Assembly: GCA_934122155.1 (NCBI GenBank)
Contig: CAKOVX010000005.1
Span: 1-64,000, forward strand
DNA: 64,000 nucleotides
From: an uncultured Clostridia bacterium
Lineage (GTDB): Bacteria; Bacillota; Clostridia; TANB77; CAG-508
Direction of reading: 5' to 3'
Shown: positions 53,070 through 61,851 of the stretch, piece by piece
How positions within the stretch are numbered: position 1 is the stretch's first letter
How the letters are laid out: each line of letters opens with the position of its first letter
The notes under the pieces: model-generated
Told to the model about the DNA's origin: nothing
Databases searched by the model: none
The model's input: only the letters and a program-made list of their open reading frames with translations
Position numbers and translations under genes: made by a program

Positions 53070-53837
53070 TTAAACAGTTTTCTTAGCCTTTTCTACTGTA
53101 ATATCTCCAAAAAGCTCTTCTTGTTGTGTAATTACTTTGCTTCTTCTAGACAATTCTAAAAGCCCAGAAAATGCTGTCATTAGCTCTTTTCTGTTGCATT
53201 TTGCTGTTGGAAATAATTTATTAAAAACAAACTTTTTACTTCTAATAAGCTCTTTAAACATTATTTTTAGTTTGCTTTCAACAGTATATGTATCTGTAAT
53301 TGCAATTTGTTCAATGTTTTTAGCATTTTGATTTAGTTTTTGTGCGTTTTTTTCTATTATATTTTTATACATTTCAGAAATTATTTCTTTGGTATATGTT
53401 GCCTCCAGTTTCTGTTTTGGTAGTTCAATTATTTCCGGATTTTTAAATATTTTTTTAGAGTTGTTTTCTACACATTCTCTTAAATTCTTAGTAATTTCTT
53501 TATATTTTTTATATTCTATAATTCTTCTTAAAAGCTCTTCTTCTGTTAATTCTTTTTCATCTTCGGTGTCACTTGGTAAAAGTGTTTTTGATTTTAAATA
53601 TAATAAAGTAGAGGCCATTATTAAAAATTCACTTGCTATTTCTAAATTAAGCTTTTCCATAGCATTTAAGTATTCTATATATTGATCTGTAATTTCACTA
53701 ATTTTTATATCACAAATATCCATTTTATTTTTGTCAATTAAATGACATAGCAAATCTAGCGGACCTTCAAAATTTTCCACTTTTACTTTATATTTATTTG
53801 TTTCTAATGTTAATACATTTTGCATATAATTACCCAT
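53070..53837 (-). CDS. scpA: Segregation and condensation protein A
   Basis: 255 residues. YKVKVENFEGPLDLLCHLID (residues 17-36) is the ScpA signature, followed by KMDICDIKISEITDQYIEYL, ASEFLIMASTLLYLKSKTLL and, at the C-terminus, a winged-helix end with SGLLELSRRSKVITQQEELF. It is the kleisin of the SMC complex. Its ATG overlaps the recX stop (TAATG), so the two are translationally coupled. scpB is not in this window. Confidence 0.95.
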   Translation of the reverse strand: MGNYMQNVLTLETNKYKVKVENFEGPLDLLCHLIDKNKMDICDIKISEITDQYIEYLNAMEKLNLEIASEFLIMASTLLYLKSKTLLPSDTEDEKELTEEELLRRIIEYKKYKEITKNLRECVENNSKKIFKNPEIIELPKQKLEATYTKEIISEMYKNIIEKNAQKLNQNAKNIEQIAITDTYTVESKLKIMFKELIRSKKFVFNKLFPTAKCNRKELMTAFSGLLELSRRSKVITQQEELFGDITVEKAKKTV

Positions 53838-54298
53838 TATTCTAATATTTCAAATGCTTCTTTAATAGTTTCTGGCAAATAACCTTTTCTGTATAAAAAT
53901 TGCTCGATTTCCTCTTTTTCCATTTGAGTTTGCTTTTTTAATATGATTTTTTGTGCACATTTTAATTCATATTCTTTTATTTCATCTTCATGTTTATCAA
54001 AATATGTGTCTATTATATCACTGCTAAGACCTTTTGCATATAATTTATTTCGCATTTCTTTTATTGACAATGTATTTATGGCTATAAACTCATTAACTGC
54101 TCTTTCTATATAATTTTCGTCATTTATATATCCAATTTCTTTTAAATGTTCAATAACATCTTCTAATAAGTTTTGGTCAACAGAAGAAGAGAACTTCTGA
54201 ATTACTTCTTTTTCAGTTCTCTTCTTATACATTATATACTTTAATACTTTAGTTTTTAATTTATCAAATTCTTCTATATTGTCGTACAATGTTTTCAC
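53837..54298 (-). CDS. recX: RecX regulator of RecA
   Basis: 153 residues, helical. KVLKYIMYKKRTEKEVIQKF, then IGYINDENYIERAVNEFI and LSIKEMRNKLYAKGLSSDII are RecX repeats. It binds and limits RecA filaments. GTG at 54298 or TTG at 54292 (AGGTG at better spacing) could be the start. It lies 3 bases after the recA stop and overlaps scpA by one base. Confidence 0.92.
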   Translation of the reverse strand: MKTLYDNIEEFDKLKTKVLKYIMYKKRTEKEVIQKFSSSVDQNLLEDVIEHLKEIGYINDENYIERAVNEFIAINTLSIKEMRNKLYAKGLSSDIIDTYFDKHEDEIKEYELKCAQKIILKKQTQMEKEEIEQFLYRKGYLPETIKEAFEILE

Positions 54299-54301
54299 CT
54301 A

Positions 54302-55369
54302 TTATTCTTCATCATCTGATGGTTCTGTTTCTTGTTCAGGGTCGTTTTCTTCTTCACCTAAGCTTTTTTCAAAAGCTTTTTCATAGTTTGCTCTAATTTT
54401 TCCTTCTATCTCTTGAGCTACTTTTGGATTTTTAGCCAAATAGTCTTTAACATTTTCTCTACCTTGACCAATTCTATCTCCATTGTAGCTAAACCATGAA
54501 CCACTTTTTTCTACTATATCTAAGTTAACAGCAGCATCTAATATGTTTCCTTCTTTAGAAATTCCCTTTCCATAAATTATATCAAATTCTGCCTCTCTAA
54601 ATGGTGGAGCTACTTTGTTTTTAACTACTTTTACTCTTGTACGGTTACCTATAACCTCACCATCTTGTTTTAAGCTTTCTACTCTTCTAATATCTAGTCT
54701 GACTGAAGAATAGAATTTTAATGCTCTACCACCAGGTGTTGTTTCTGGGTTACCAAACATAACTCCAACCTTTTCTCTTAATTGATTTATAAATACTATT
54801 ACACATTTAGATTTGTTAATTACGCCTGCTAATTTTCTTAATGCTTGTGACATTAACCTTGCTTGAAGACCAACATGTGCATCTCCCATGTCTCCATCAA
54901 TTTCTGCTTTTGGTACTAACGCAGCAACTGAGTCTACAACTATAATGTCAAGCGCACCACTTCTAACTAAAGCCTCTGCAATTTCTAATGCTTGCTCACC
55001 AGTGTCTGGTTGAGAAACAATAAGTTCATCTATATTAACTCCTAAATGTTTTGCATAAACTGGGTCTAAAGCATGTTCTGCATCAATAAAAGCTGCCTCT
55101 CCGCCCATTTTTTGTGCTTCTGCAATTAGGTGTAATGCTAAAGTAGTTTTACCAGAAGACTCTGGCCCAAATACCTCTATAATTCTACCTCTTGGAATAC
55201 CACCAATTCCTAAAGCTATATCTAAGCTTAATGCCCCTGTTGGTATAGCTTCTACATTCATTGCTGTATAGTCTCCTAATTTCATAACAGAACCTTTACC
55301 AAATTGTTTTTCAATTTGCCCTAATGCAGCTTCTAGTGCTTTCATCTTTTCTGAATTATCTTTCCCCAT
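54302..55369 (-). CDS. recA: Recombinase A
   Basis: 355 residues. Walker A GPESSGKTTLALH near residue 65, then LDIIVVDSVAALVPKAEIDG near 138 (Walker B), VGLQARLMSQALRKL, INQLREKVGVMFGNPETTPGG near 193-213, all standard for RecA. The C-terminus is acidic (EEENDPEQETEPSDDEE). It performs strand exchange and SOS induction. AGGAGG upstream. First of a recA-recX-scpA run. Confidence 0.98.
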   Translation of the reverse strand: MGKDNSEKMKALEAALGQIEKQFGKGSVMKLGDYTAMNVEAIPTGALSLDIALGIGGIPRGRIIEVFGPESSGKTTLALHLIAEAQKMGGEAAFIDAEHALDPVYAKHLGVNIDELIVSQPDTGEQALEIAEALVRSGALDIIVVDSVAALVPKAEIDGDMGDAHVGLQARLMSQALRKLAGVINKSKCVIVFINQLREKVGVMFGNPETTPGGRALKFYSSVRLDIRRVESLKQDGEVIGNRTRVKVVKNKVAPPFREAEFDIIYGKGISKEGNILDAAVNLDIVEKSGSWFSYNGDRIGQGRENVKDYLAKNPKVAQEIEGKIRANYEKAFEKSLGEEENDPEQETEPSDDEE

Positions 55370-55461
55370 TATTTATTCCTCCTAAATATCATAAACGTTT
55401 GTTTGTGTTTATTATATATTATTATTTTTATTTGTCAAGTATTTTTTTATAATTTTTATTT

Positions 55462-57051
55462 TTATTGTCTATACCAATTAGAAAAGTTATAAAAAATGCT
55501 GTAACAGTTTGGGTTTACATCACCCATTAAGTCTGTTGAATATGCTACCATATCATTGTTGTAATACAAGCTTATATATGGCACTTGTTCATTACAAATT
55601 CCAAAAATTTTGGCATATCTTTCTTTTAGCCCTTCTTTGTCTGTAATACTGTTTATTTCATTTATCATAGATATAATTTCTTCATTTTCATAATTGCATA
55701 TATTACCTTTTCCTAAAAAGTAATTTAAGTCTGGTGCTATTGATGTATATACACCTGTCAATATCATTTCATAGTTTTTGTTATTTAAGTATGCTTTATA
55801 TTGTGAGTCTGTCACTTGTTTTACATTAATTTTTATTCCAAATGTTTCTAGCTGGTCTTTTATTGTTTCTGCAACTTTTACTCTTTGGCTATTGCTATTA
55901 CTTACAACTAAGTCAATATTTATTGTTTTAGTAATTCCATCTATCTCTTTTTGCCAAATTCCATATTCATATTTCCACCCAGCATTTTGTAAAATCTCTT
56001 TTGCTTTTTCTGTATTAACTTTATTTGAATTTTCCATGTCTTTTAATAAGTAACTATTATTTATTAGTGGATAGTTTGCGACAGTAACTTTATTTTCCAA
56101 AGTTGATGTTACTATTTTGTCTTTATTAATAACTTTGCTAATAGCTTGTCTTACCTCTTGATATTGCAATATGGTATTTTGGCAATTTAAGCCTATATAG
56201 TCATATTCTCTATTTGCATATAGTTTCTGGTTATAGCCCATACTGCCTATATATTTTTCTGCATTTTTATTGCTTGTATATATAAGGTCAATACTTCCTA
56301 GCTTAAATGCATTGTATTCTTTACCTCTATTATCATATAAATTAATATATATTGTTTTTATGTTAGAATTTTCAGCATTTATATCTCTCCAATTTTCATT
56401 TTTAATTAGCTCAATTTTATCTTCTTGTATTTTAGAAATTTTATATTTTCCTGTACCTAGTGGTATTACTTTTGAGCTATTTATATTTGTTGTTTTATAT
56501 TGTTTTGAAGATATTATAGGAAATATTAAGTTATATTCAAAAAATGCTTCTTCTTGTTTTAATTCAATTCTAACAGTATATTCATCTATAACTTCTACAT
56601 TTTTTATATTTTTAACATTAGAATAATATACTGACTCAGTTTGGCTTTGTAGTTTAGTTACAGAAAATTTAACATCTTCTGCTGTAAACTTACTATTATC
56701 ATGCCACATCACATTATCATTTAATTTAATTACATATGTTTTATTATCAATTTTTGACCATTCTTTGGCTAGGCAGTTTGACACTTGATAGTCTTCTGTT
56801 ATGCTAAGTAGTGGTTCAAATATAAGCTGATCTATATAAATAGCTTCTTGGTTGTTTGTTATATATGGATGTATGTTGTCTAAATTTGAGATTCCAAGCC
56901 TTATATTTGTAACCATATCTACTGTTTGATATGATATCTCTTTGTTTTCTGGCTGTTCATCTTTTTTATTATACGTTATTCCATATACTACTCCAGCTAT
57001 TATTAATAATATAAATATTACAATTATAATTTTTAATGACTTTAGCTTCAT
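55462..57051 (-). CDS. Oligopeptide-type extracellular solute-binding protein (SBP family 5)
   Basis: 529 residues from ATG 57051 (GGAGAG upstream). A hydrophobic N-terminal anchor (IIIVIFILLIIAGVVYG) without a lipobox Cys is followed by a family 5 binding domain: LDNIHPYITNNQEAIYIDQL near 55, LAKEWSKIDNKTYVIKLNDN, VMWHDNSKFTAEDVKFSV near 108-125, and the C-terminal lobe with VRQAISKVINKDKIV and GVYTSIAPDLNYFLGKGNI. It should bind a peptide or similar. No oppBCDF-like genes are nearby, so its transporter partner, if any, is elsewhere. Confidence 0.88.
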   Translation of the reverse strand: MKLKSLKIIIVIFILLIIAGVVYGITYNKKDEQPENKEISYQTVDMVTNIRLGISNLDNIHPYITNNQEAIYIDQLIFEPLLSITEDYQVSNCLAKEWSKIDNKTYVIKLNDNVMWHDNSKFTAEDVKFSVTKLQSQTESVYYSNVKNIKNVEVIDEYTVRIELKQEEAFFEYNLIFPIISSKQYKTTNINSSKVIPLGTGKYKISKIQEDKIELIKNENWRDINAENSNIKTIYINLYDNRGKEYNAFKLGSIDLIYTSNKNAEKYIGSMGYNQKLYANREYDYIGLNCQNTILQYQEVRQAISKVINKDKIVTSTLENKVTVANYPLINNSYLLKDMENSNKVNTEKAKEILQNAGWKYEYGIWQKEIDGITKTINIDLVVSNSNSQRVKVAETIKDQLETFGIKINVKQVTDSQYKAYLNNKNYEMILTGVYTSIAPDLNYFLGKGNICNYENEEIISMINEINSITDKEGLKERYAKIFGICNEQVPYISLYYNNDMVAYSTDLMGDVNPNCYSIFYNFSNWYRQ

Positions 57052-57120
57052 TATGCACTCTCCTTTTGCCACCTAATTGTATAATACATTTTAGTCTTTT
57101 TCAATGATTTAAAACAAAAA

Positions 57121-57152
57121 GCACAAAAATATACTTAAATATATTTCTGTGC
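57121..57152 (-). terminator. Terminator of spoVS
   Basis: GCACAAAAATATA at 57121-57133 pairs with 57140-57152 with one mismatch, followed by a long U-run on the minus strand. Confidence 0.85.
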
Positions 57153-57180
57153 CCCTATATAAATTTAATTTTAAACTAAA

Positions 57181-57444
57181 TTATTTTCTTGATTCAACTA
57201 TTAGCTTAATGCCTGTTCTGTCTTCTCCTTCAACTTCTACCTCTGCAAATGCTGGTATACATACCAAATCCACTCCTGCCGGTGCTACAAAGCCTCTTGC
57301 TATTGCAACAGCTTTAACTGCTTGATTTAATGCTCCTGCCCCAATTGCTTGCATTTCTGCTTTATTTGATTCCTTTACCAAACCTGCTATTGCTCCTGCA
57401 ACTGAGTTTGGATTTGATTTTGATGAGATTTTTAAAACTTCCAT
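57181..57444 (-). CDS. spoVS: Stage V sporulation protein S
   Basis: 87 residues, the usual length of SpoVS. SKSNPNSVAGAIAGLVKESN, then MQAIGAGALNQAVKAVAIAR and CIPAFAEVEVEGEDRTGIKL. It is an Alba-like small protein needed for completion of asymmetric septation and coat assembly in Bacillus. AGGAGGC upstream. It lies downstream of ymdB, the usual arrangement. Confidence 0.96.
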   Translation of the reverse strand: MEVLKISSKSNPNSVAGAIAGLVKESNKAEMQAIGAGALNQAVKAVAIARGFVAPAGVDLVCIPAFAEVEVEGEDRTGIKLIVESRK

Positions 57445-57602
57445 TTTTGCCTCCTAAATTTTTATTTTTTGTTCTGTGAACAGTTATAGTTATATTACAA
57501 TTTCCATATTTTGTCTAGTAGTTTTTGGAAAAAAGTGGAAGTTTTTTCTTTCATATTTTTACATTATTTGTCATTTGTTTTGTCGAATTTTCTGCAATAT
57601 TA

Positions 57603-58376
57603 TTACTTAATAATAACTCTTTCAATTTTTTCTGTTTTTCCATTTTGATCATTTAATTCAAATATACATCCATTTAGCATACAGGCTCCTTCTGCCAATT
57701 TATATCTTTCAGGTAGTGACGTAACAAACCTTTTGACAGATTCTGTTACTCCCATTCCTATAACAGAATTTACTGGACCTGTCATCCCTAAATCTGTTAT
57801 GTATGCTGTTCCTTTTTTTGTTATTTGTTCATCTGCTGTTTGTACATGTGTATGTGTTCCAAATATTATATTTACTTTTCCATCTAGAAAATATCTCATA
57901 GCAATTTTTTCTGCTGTTGCTTCCGCATGAAAGTCTAGTACTATTATATCAGCTTCTTTTGATAGCTTTTCAACTAGGTTTTCTGCAACAGTGAATGGAT
58001 TTTCTGATAATACATTCATGTCAGTTCTTCCAATTAAGTTCATAACTGCAATATTTTTGCCTTTACAATTGCATATTGTATACCCTTTCCCTGGTATGCC
58101 TTTAGAATAGTTTGCTGGTCTAATTAGTTTATTATGGTCTATAAACTGAAAAATATCTTTTTTAGCCCAAGTGTGGTTTCCCATTGTAATTACATCTATT
58201 GGTAGTTTTAATAGTTCATTCCAATTTTTTATTGTAATTCCCATTCCTCCTGCAACATTTTCTGCATTTACTATTACAAAATCTATTTGTGCTTCTTCTT
58301 TTAATTTGGGTAATATTTGTTTTAATTTATCTAGCCCATTTTCTCCTACTATGTCTCCAACTGCTAGTATTTTCAT
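57603..58376 (-). CDS. YmdB family metallophosphoesterase
   Basis: 257 residues from ATG 58376 (AAGGA about ten bases upstream; ATG 58382 with closer spacing is possible). MKILAVGDIVGENGLDKL, then DFVIVNAENVAGGMGIT, VITMGNHTWAKKDIF near 65, VLDFHAEATAEKIAM near 148 and IIFGTHTHVQTADEQI near 172 carry all metal-binding residues of TIGR00282/YmdB. In Bacillus it hydrolyses 2',3'-cyclic nucleotides and affects motility and biofilm choice. Paired with spoVS. Confidence 0.94.
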   Translation of the reverse strand: MKILAVGDIVGENGLDKLKQILPKLKEEAQIDFVIVNAENVAGGMGITIKNWNELLKLPIDVITMGNHTWAKKDIFQFIDHNKLIRPANYSKGIPGKGYTICNCKGKNIAVMNLIGRTDMNVLSENPFTVAENLVEKLSKEADIIVLDFHAEATAEKIAMRYFLDGKVNIIFGTHTHVQTADEQITKKGTAYITDLGMTGPVNSVIGMGVTESVKRFVTSLPERYKLAEGACMLNGCIFELNDQNGKTEKIERVIIK

Positions 58377-58539
58377 CTGCATCAATTCCTTTCTAGGATA
58401 AGTTTTATATGAATATATTATAAACTTAATTGGTAAAATTAGTCAAGTAGGAGTTTAATGGTACTATAAGGAAGTGTTTTTTAACTTTTATTTTTTACAC
58501 AAAATTTCTTGCACCCTCCAGATGAAAAATAATTATAAA

Positions 58540-58925
58540 TACAAAACTGGGCGAAATCCCACACTTCCTAAACTTGTTGTTGGATAGTATGTATAAAAAC
58601 TAAAAGCTGCTTTTTCAGAACCACTATTATAGCAATTTCCTCCCCTAGTAACTCTGTTAGTTTTTGGAAAGGTTTCCATTGTCCACTTCCATACATTTCC
58701 AGCTAAATCGAAAAGTATACAGCTCCATTTCCCCTTGTGCCGCTATATGTCACCTCTGTCGTTATATCATTCATTGCATTTAGGTCGCTTTTTTTAGCGT
58801 CTTCCATTATATTTCCTGCATCTCTTGATTTAGTTAATATACCATTCTCATTAAACAGTGCATTTAATGTCACTCCTGCTAGTATTAATAATACTTTTAT
58901 TGAAAGTTTTATGTTTTATTCTATA
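58540..58925 (-). pseudogene. Decayed third prepilin/FGE copy
   Basis: Minus strand. Around 58765-58900 the frame encodes VLLILAGVTLNALFNENGIL followed by DAKKSDLNAMND, the prepilin helix and stalk of the 28 kb gene; the leader before the helix is lost and there is no start. A second frame then encodes CILFDLAGNVWKWTMETFP, the FGE part with RGGNCYNSGSEK, and ends GFRPVLYL with TAA near 58530. About 250 residues between stalk and FGE end are missing and the frame changes. The end is AT-rich, unlike VR1, and lacks the post-stop hairpin. Confidence 0.75.
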
Positions 58926-59001
58926 CTACTTTACATTTTAAAAAATCATTTAAAATAGTCTAGCATTATGTCGAATTTTAGTATATAATTGCAATGTTCA
59001 T

Positions 59002-59086
59002 GCGAATATGCTGGAACTGGCAGACAGGCACGTTTGAGGGGCGTGTGCAGTATTGCGTGTGGGTTCAAGTCCCACTATTCGCACCA
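59002..59086 (+). tRNA. tRNA-Leu(GAG)
   Basis: The acceptor stem GCGAATA/TATTCGC is perfect, with discriminator A and encoded CCA (59084-59086). The anticodon stem CACGT/GCGTG encloses the 7-base loop TTGAGGG, giving anticodon GAG (Leu CUC/CUU). A type II long variable arm follows, and a GTGGG-TTCAAGT-CCCAC T-arm. A TATAAT-like box lies at 58983-58988. Confidence 0.93.
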
Positions 59087-59108
59087 AATTTATTTTAGGG
59101 GGAATATT

Positions 59109-59678
59109 ATGAAAGAAGAATTTTTATTATTATTACAATCTGTTCAAAGAGAAGGTATGGATAAATTACTTGCATATATGGAAAAAACCGACTTTTTTAA
59201 AGCTCCTGCTAGTACAAGATTCCATGGTAACCATGAAGGTGGTTTATTAGAGCATAGTTTGAATGTTTATCATTTATTAAAAGAAAAATTGTCACACAAG
59301 CCATATAGTGATGTTGTTAAAGCATCTGATGAGACAATTATTTTAATTACTTTGTTACATGATTTTTGCAAAGCAAATTATTATACAGTTGATTATCGTA
59401 ACAAGAAAAATGAAGATGGTATTTGGGTAAAAGAGCCATATTATACAGTTAATGATACTATTCCATATGGTCATGGTGAAAAGTCTGTAATGATGATTAC
59501 TAAATTTATTGACTTAACTTTAGAAGAAATGTATTGTATTCGCTGGCATATGGGATTTACAGAGCCAAAGGAATTATATAATACTATTAGTACTGTTTAT
59601 GAAAGATATCCTCTTGCTTTAGCTTTACATGAAGCTGATTTAGAAGCAAGCTATATTCTTGAAAGTAGAAAGAAATAA
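59109..59678 (+). CDS. HD domain protein (predicted phosphohydrolase)
   Basis: 189 residues from ATG 59109, with GGGGGA upstream. A longer frame starts inside the tRNA and is not a real start. HEGGLLEHSLNVYHLL near residue 40-55, LLHDFCKANYY near 85, HGEKSVMMI near 118 and a fourth His in IRWHMGF give the metal-binding HD residues. It probably hydrolyses a nucleotide or phosphate ester; the substrate is unknown. Followed 2 bases later by the pseudouridine synthase gene. Confidence 0.85.
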   Translation: MKEEFLLLLQSVQREGMDKLLAYMEKTDFFKAPASTRFHGNHEGGLLEHSLNVYHLLKEKLSHKPYSDVVKASDETIILITLLHDFCKANYYTVDYRNKKNEDGIWVKEPYYTVNDTIPYGHGEKSVMMITKFIDLTLEEMYCIRWHMGFTEPKELYNTISTVYERYPLALALHEADLEASYILESRKK

Positions 59679-59680
59679 TT

Positions 59681-60574
59681 ATGAAGTTAACATACATGAA
59701 TTCAAGTAAATATTCTAATGTTAAAGAGGTCTTGAAGGCAGAGTTTTCTATGTCTGACAGGCTTTTATTAAAGTTGAAAAAATTAGATAAAATTTATTTG
59801 AATGGTAATGTTACTTCTGTGAATCATCCAGTTTTCGAAAATGATTTAATTGAATGTTACCTAGATTATGAAGAAGATAACTCAAATATTGTACCTACTG
59901 AGATGTCACTTAACATTATATATGAAGATGAAGCCTATATAGTTGTGAGCAAAAATACTGGTATTCCTGTTCACCCTTCTATGGATCATTACACAGATAG
60001 TCTTTCTAATGGAATTGCTTTTTATTTTAATCAAATTGGTTTAAGAAAGAAAATTAGACCTGTTAATAGACTTGATAAAGATACTTCTGGCATTGTTATA
60101 TTTGCTAAAAATGAGTATATTCAAGAGTGTCTGGTTAAACAAATGAAGTCTAAAGAGTTTATAAAAAAGTATATTGCTGTTGTTAATGGCAATTTAGAAA
60201 ATCTTGAAGGAACTATAAGTGCTCCTATTGCTAGAAAAGATGGCAGTATTATTGAAAGGTGTGTTAGTGAAACTGGTAATATTGCTATTACTCATTATAA
60301 AGTTATAAAAAGAAAACCTAATTTTGACATAGTTGAATGTATTTTAGAAACTGGTAGAACTCACCAAATTCGTGTTCATTTTGCTTATTTAGGTCATAGT
60401 TTATTAGGTGATACCTTATATGGTACAAGCTCAAATTTAGTAAGTAGACAGGCTTTACATGCTTATGAAGTTGAGTTTATACACCCACTCTCAAAGCAAA
60501 AAGTAAAATATATTGCAAATATTCCTGAAGACTTAAATAAACTTATAAGAAAAGTGGCTTCGCCACATGTGTAG
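59681..60574 (+). CDS. RluA-family RNA pseudouridine synthase
   Basis: 297 residues. An S4-like N-terminal region (SMSDRLLLKLKKLDKIYLNG near residue 23-42), then IIYEDEAYIVVSKNTGIPVHPS, the active-site motif RPVNRLDKDTSGIVIFAKN near 126-144 with the catalytic Asp in RLDKDTSG, and CILETGRTHQIRVHFAYLGH near 225-244. It isomerises uridines in rRNA or tRNA. The end of the gene runs into GC-rich palindromes, so the last residues (ASPHV) may be atypical. Confidence 0.93.
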   Translation: MKLTYMNSSKYSNVKEVLKAEFSMSDRLLLKLKKLDKIYLNGNVTSVNHPVFENDLIECYLDYEEDNSNIVPTEMSLNIIYEDEAYIVVSKNTGIPVHPSMDHYTDSLSNGIAFYFNQIGLRKKIRPVNRLDKDTSGIVIFAKNEYIQECLVKQMKSKEFIKKYIAVVNGNLENLEGTISAPIARKDGSIIERCVSETGNIAITHYKVIKRKPNFDIVECILETGRTHQIRVHFAYLGHSLLGDTLYGTSSNLVSRQALHAYEVEFIHPLSKQKVKYIANIPEDLNKLIRKVASPHV

Positions 60575-60597
60575 GATTGCTTTGCAACCCACACAGC
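60556..60597. repeat. GC-rich palindromic element at the rluA 3' end
   Basis: GTGGCTTCGCCAC is a perfect hairpin, followed by a second stem TGTGTAGG/CCCACACA enclosing ATTGCTTTGCAA. The rluA stop (TAG) lies between the two. They are much more GC-rich than the surroundings and may be a small repetitive palindromic (REP-like) insertion. Confidence 0.45.
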
Positions 60598-60626
60598 CCA
60601 AAGTAACTTAACCTTATACAATAGAA

Positions 60627-60652
60627 AATGCGTAGGCACTTACCTACGCATT
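60627..60652. terminator. Bidirectional terminator between rluA and rnpB
   Basis: AATGCGTAGG at 60627-60636 pairs perfectly with 60643-60652. It lies between the converging rluA (plus) and rnpB (minus) transcripts. Confidence 0.85.
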
Positions 60653-60662
60653 CTTCATTTAA

Positions 60663-61009
60663 TATAGTAAATCTATAAGCCGGGTTCTGTCATTTAAGAT
60701 AGTCATTTATCTACTACTTATATTACTATAAGTCTCATGCCACCAAATCGGAAGATGACGAGTAGTCTTAGCCTTCCTGCTCGGTGTTGCTCCAGATGGG
60801 GTTTACACTGCCTAATATGTCACCATATTAGCGGTAGGCTCTTACCCTGCCTTTTCACCCTTACTGTATAATACAGCGGTTATTTTCTGTTGCACTTTCC
60901 TTAAGGTTACCCTCACTGGACGTTATCCAGCATCATTACTCTATGGAGCCCAGACTTTCCTCGTACGCAGCCTTTCGGCTTTGCTATACGCGACTATCCA
61001 ACTTACTAC
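60663..61009 (-). ncRNA. rnpB: RNase P RNA
   Basis: Minus strand. The conserved 5' block GAGGAAAGTCTGGGCTCC is at 60946-60963, and the 3' block ACAGAACCCGGCTTATAGA is at 60672-60690. Pairing of the two ends (AGTAAG near 61002-61007 with TTTACT near 60665-60670) forms helix P1. It is the catalytic RNA that cuts pre-tRNA 5' leaders. The fold is of the class A type. The exact ends are within about 10 bases. Confidence 0.9.
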
Positions 61010-61073
61010 TTTTTTATTATACTACATTTTAATTAAAAGTTCAATGTTTTACTATTCTTATTCTTTTAACTTT

Positions 61074-61733
61074 TTATTTAGACATTTCGTCTATTTCATT
61101 TTGTAGTTGTTGAATTAAAGCTTTTTTCTCTGCTATTGCTTTTTGTTTTCTTTGTTCAACTTTTGCTCTGTGTTCCTTTCTGCGTTTTACCATTTGATCT
61201 GAATTGTGAGCTGCTTTTCCTACTGACAATGAAAAAATTTTAGTATAGCCTTTTTCTGTTTTTTGTATACCGCCTATATAATTTCCGCAAGGGCGCTCAG
61301 GCATATCATCATTTAAGCCTTCTTGAATATATCTTGTTACTCTTGCTTTATTCAATAAGCCCATCATTACTGCTTTACAATATTCCTCATCATTTTTTAA
61401 TAACTCAGAATCAATTTGTGCTAAAACTCCAGTATAGTCTTTTGCATTACGGCTTTCGTTTTGTTTATTAGGATTAAAAAATACAATATCATCTTGATTA
61501 TACCATGAAACCATGCAATTTTGTACTTCTTGGTTTGCAAGGTTTACTGATTTATTATCCATAACTAGTCTTGTAGTATCATAAAGTTGACCTAATTTTC
61601 CAACTTTGTCATAGAAATCTACTTGTAGTCTTCCTTCATCAGTTTCAAGATATTTTACATCATAGTCTTTATCTTTTTTATTTTCTGTTTCTTCTTTTGC
61701 TTCTTTTTTTCTAAATATGTCAAATAATCCCAT
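61074..61733 (-). CDS. Hypothetical soluble protein
   Basis: 219 residues from ATG 61733 (GGGG about nine bases upstream). It begins MGLFDIFRKKEAKEE, a small amphipathic and basic start common to membrane-associating Firmicutes proteins. The body contains YDVKYLETDEGRLQVDFYD near residue 24-42, WYNQDDIVFFNPN, and a C-terminal coiled coil (KRRKEHRAKVEQRKQKAIAE, then LIQQLQNEIDEMSK). I recognise no family. Confidence 0.55.
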   Translation of the reverse strand: MGLFDIFRKKEAKEETENKKDKDYDVKYLETDEGRLQVDFYDKVGKLGQLYDTTRLVMDNKSVNLANQEVQNCMVSWYNQDDIVFFNPNKQNESRNAKDYTGVLAQIDSELLKNDEEYCKAVMMGLLNKARVTRYIQEGLNDDMPERPCGNYIGGIQKTEKGYTKIFSLSVGKAAHNSDQMVKRRKEHRAKVEQRKQKAIAEKKALIQQLQNEIDEMSK

Positions 61734-61811
61734 AATTTTCAACCCCTTATGTGTTATATTTTAGCACATTTGAAATAAATTTGCAATTTTATTGTAACAT
61801 TTTTTCATTAT

Positions 61812-61845
61812 AAAAACCTGCCAATATAAAATTGACAGGCTTTTT
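61812..61845 (-). terminator. Terminator after the coiled-coil protein gene
   Basis: CCTGCCAAT pairs with ATTGACAGG with one mismatch, flanked by A and T runs; it ends the transcript of the gene stopping at 61852. Confidence 0.75.
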
Positions 61846-61851
61846 ATTATA

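Noticed and set aside
58540..58690. AT-rich FGE end as the DGR template repeat
   Set aside because: It encodes a normal in-frame protein end with a stop and lacks long adenine-rich matches to VR1 or VR2; it is a decayed paralogue.
58989..59108. Long N-terminal extension of the HD protein reading through tRNA-Leu
   Set aside because: The tRNA is well folded and has an encoded CCA; a ribosome site lies just before the ATG at 59109, which begins the conserved part.
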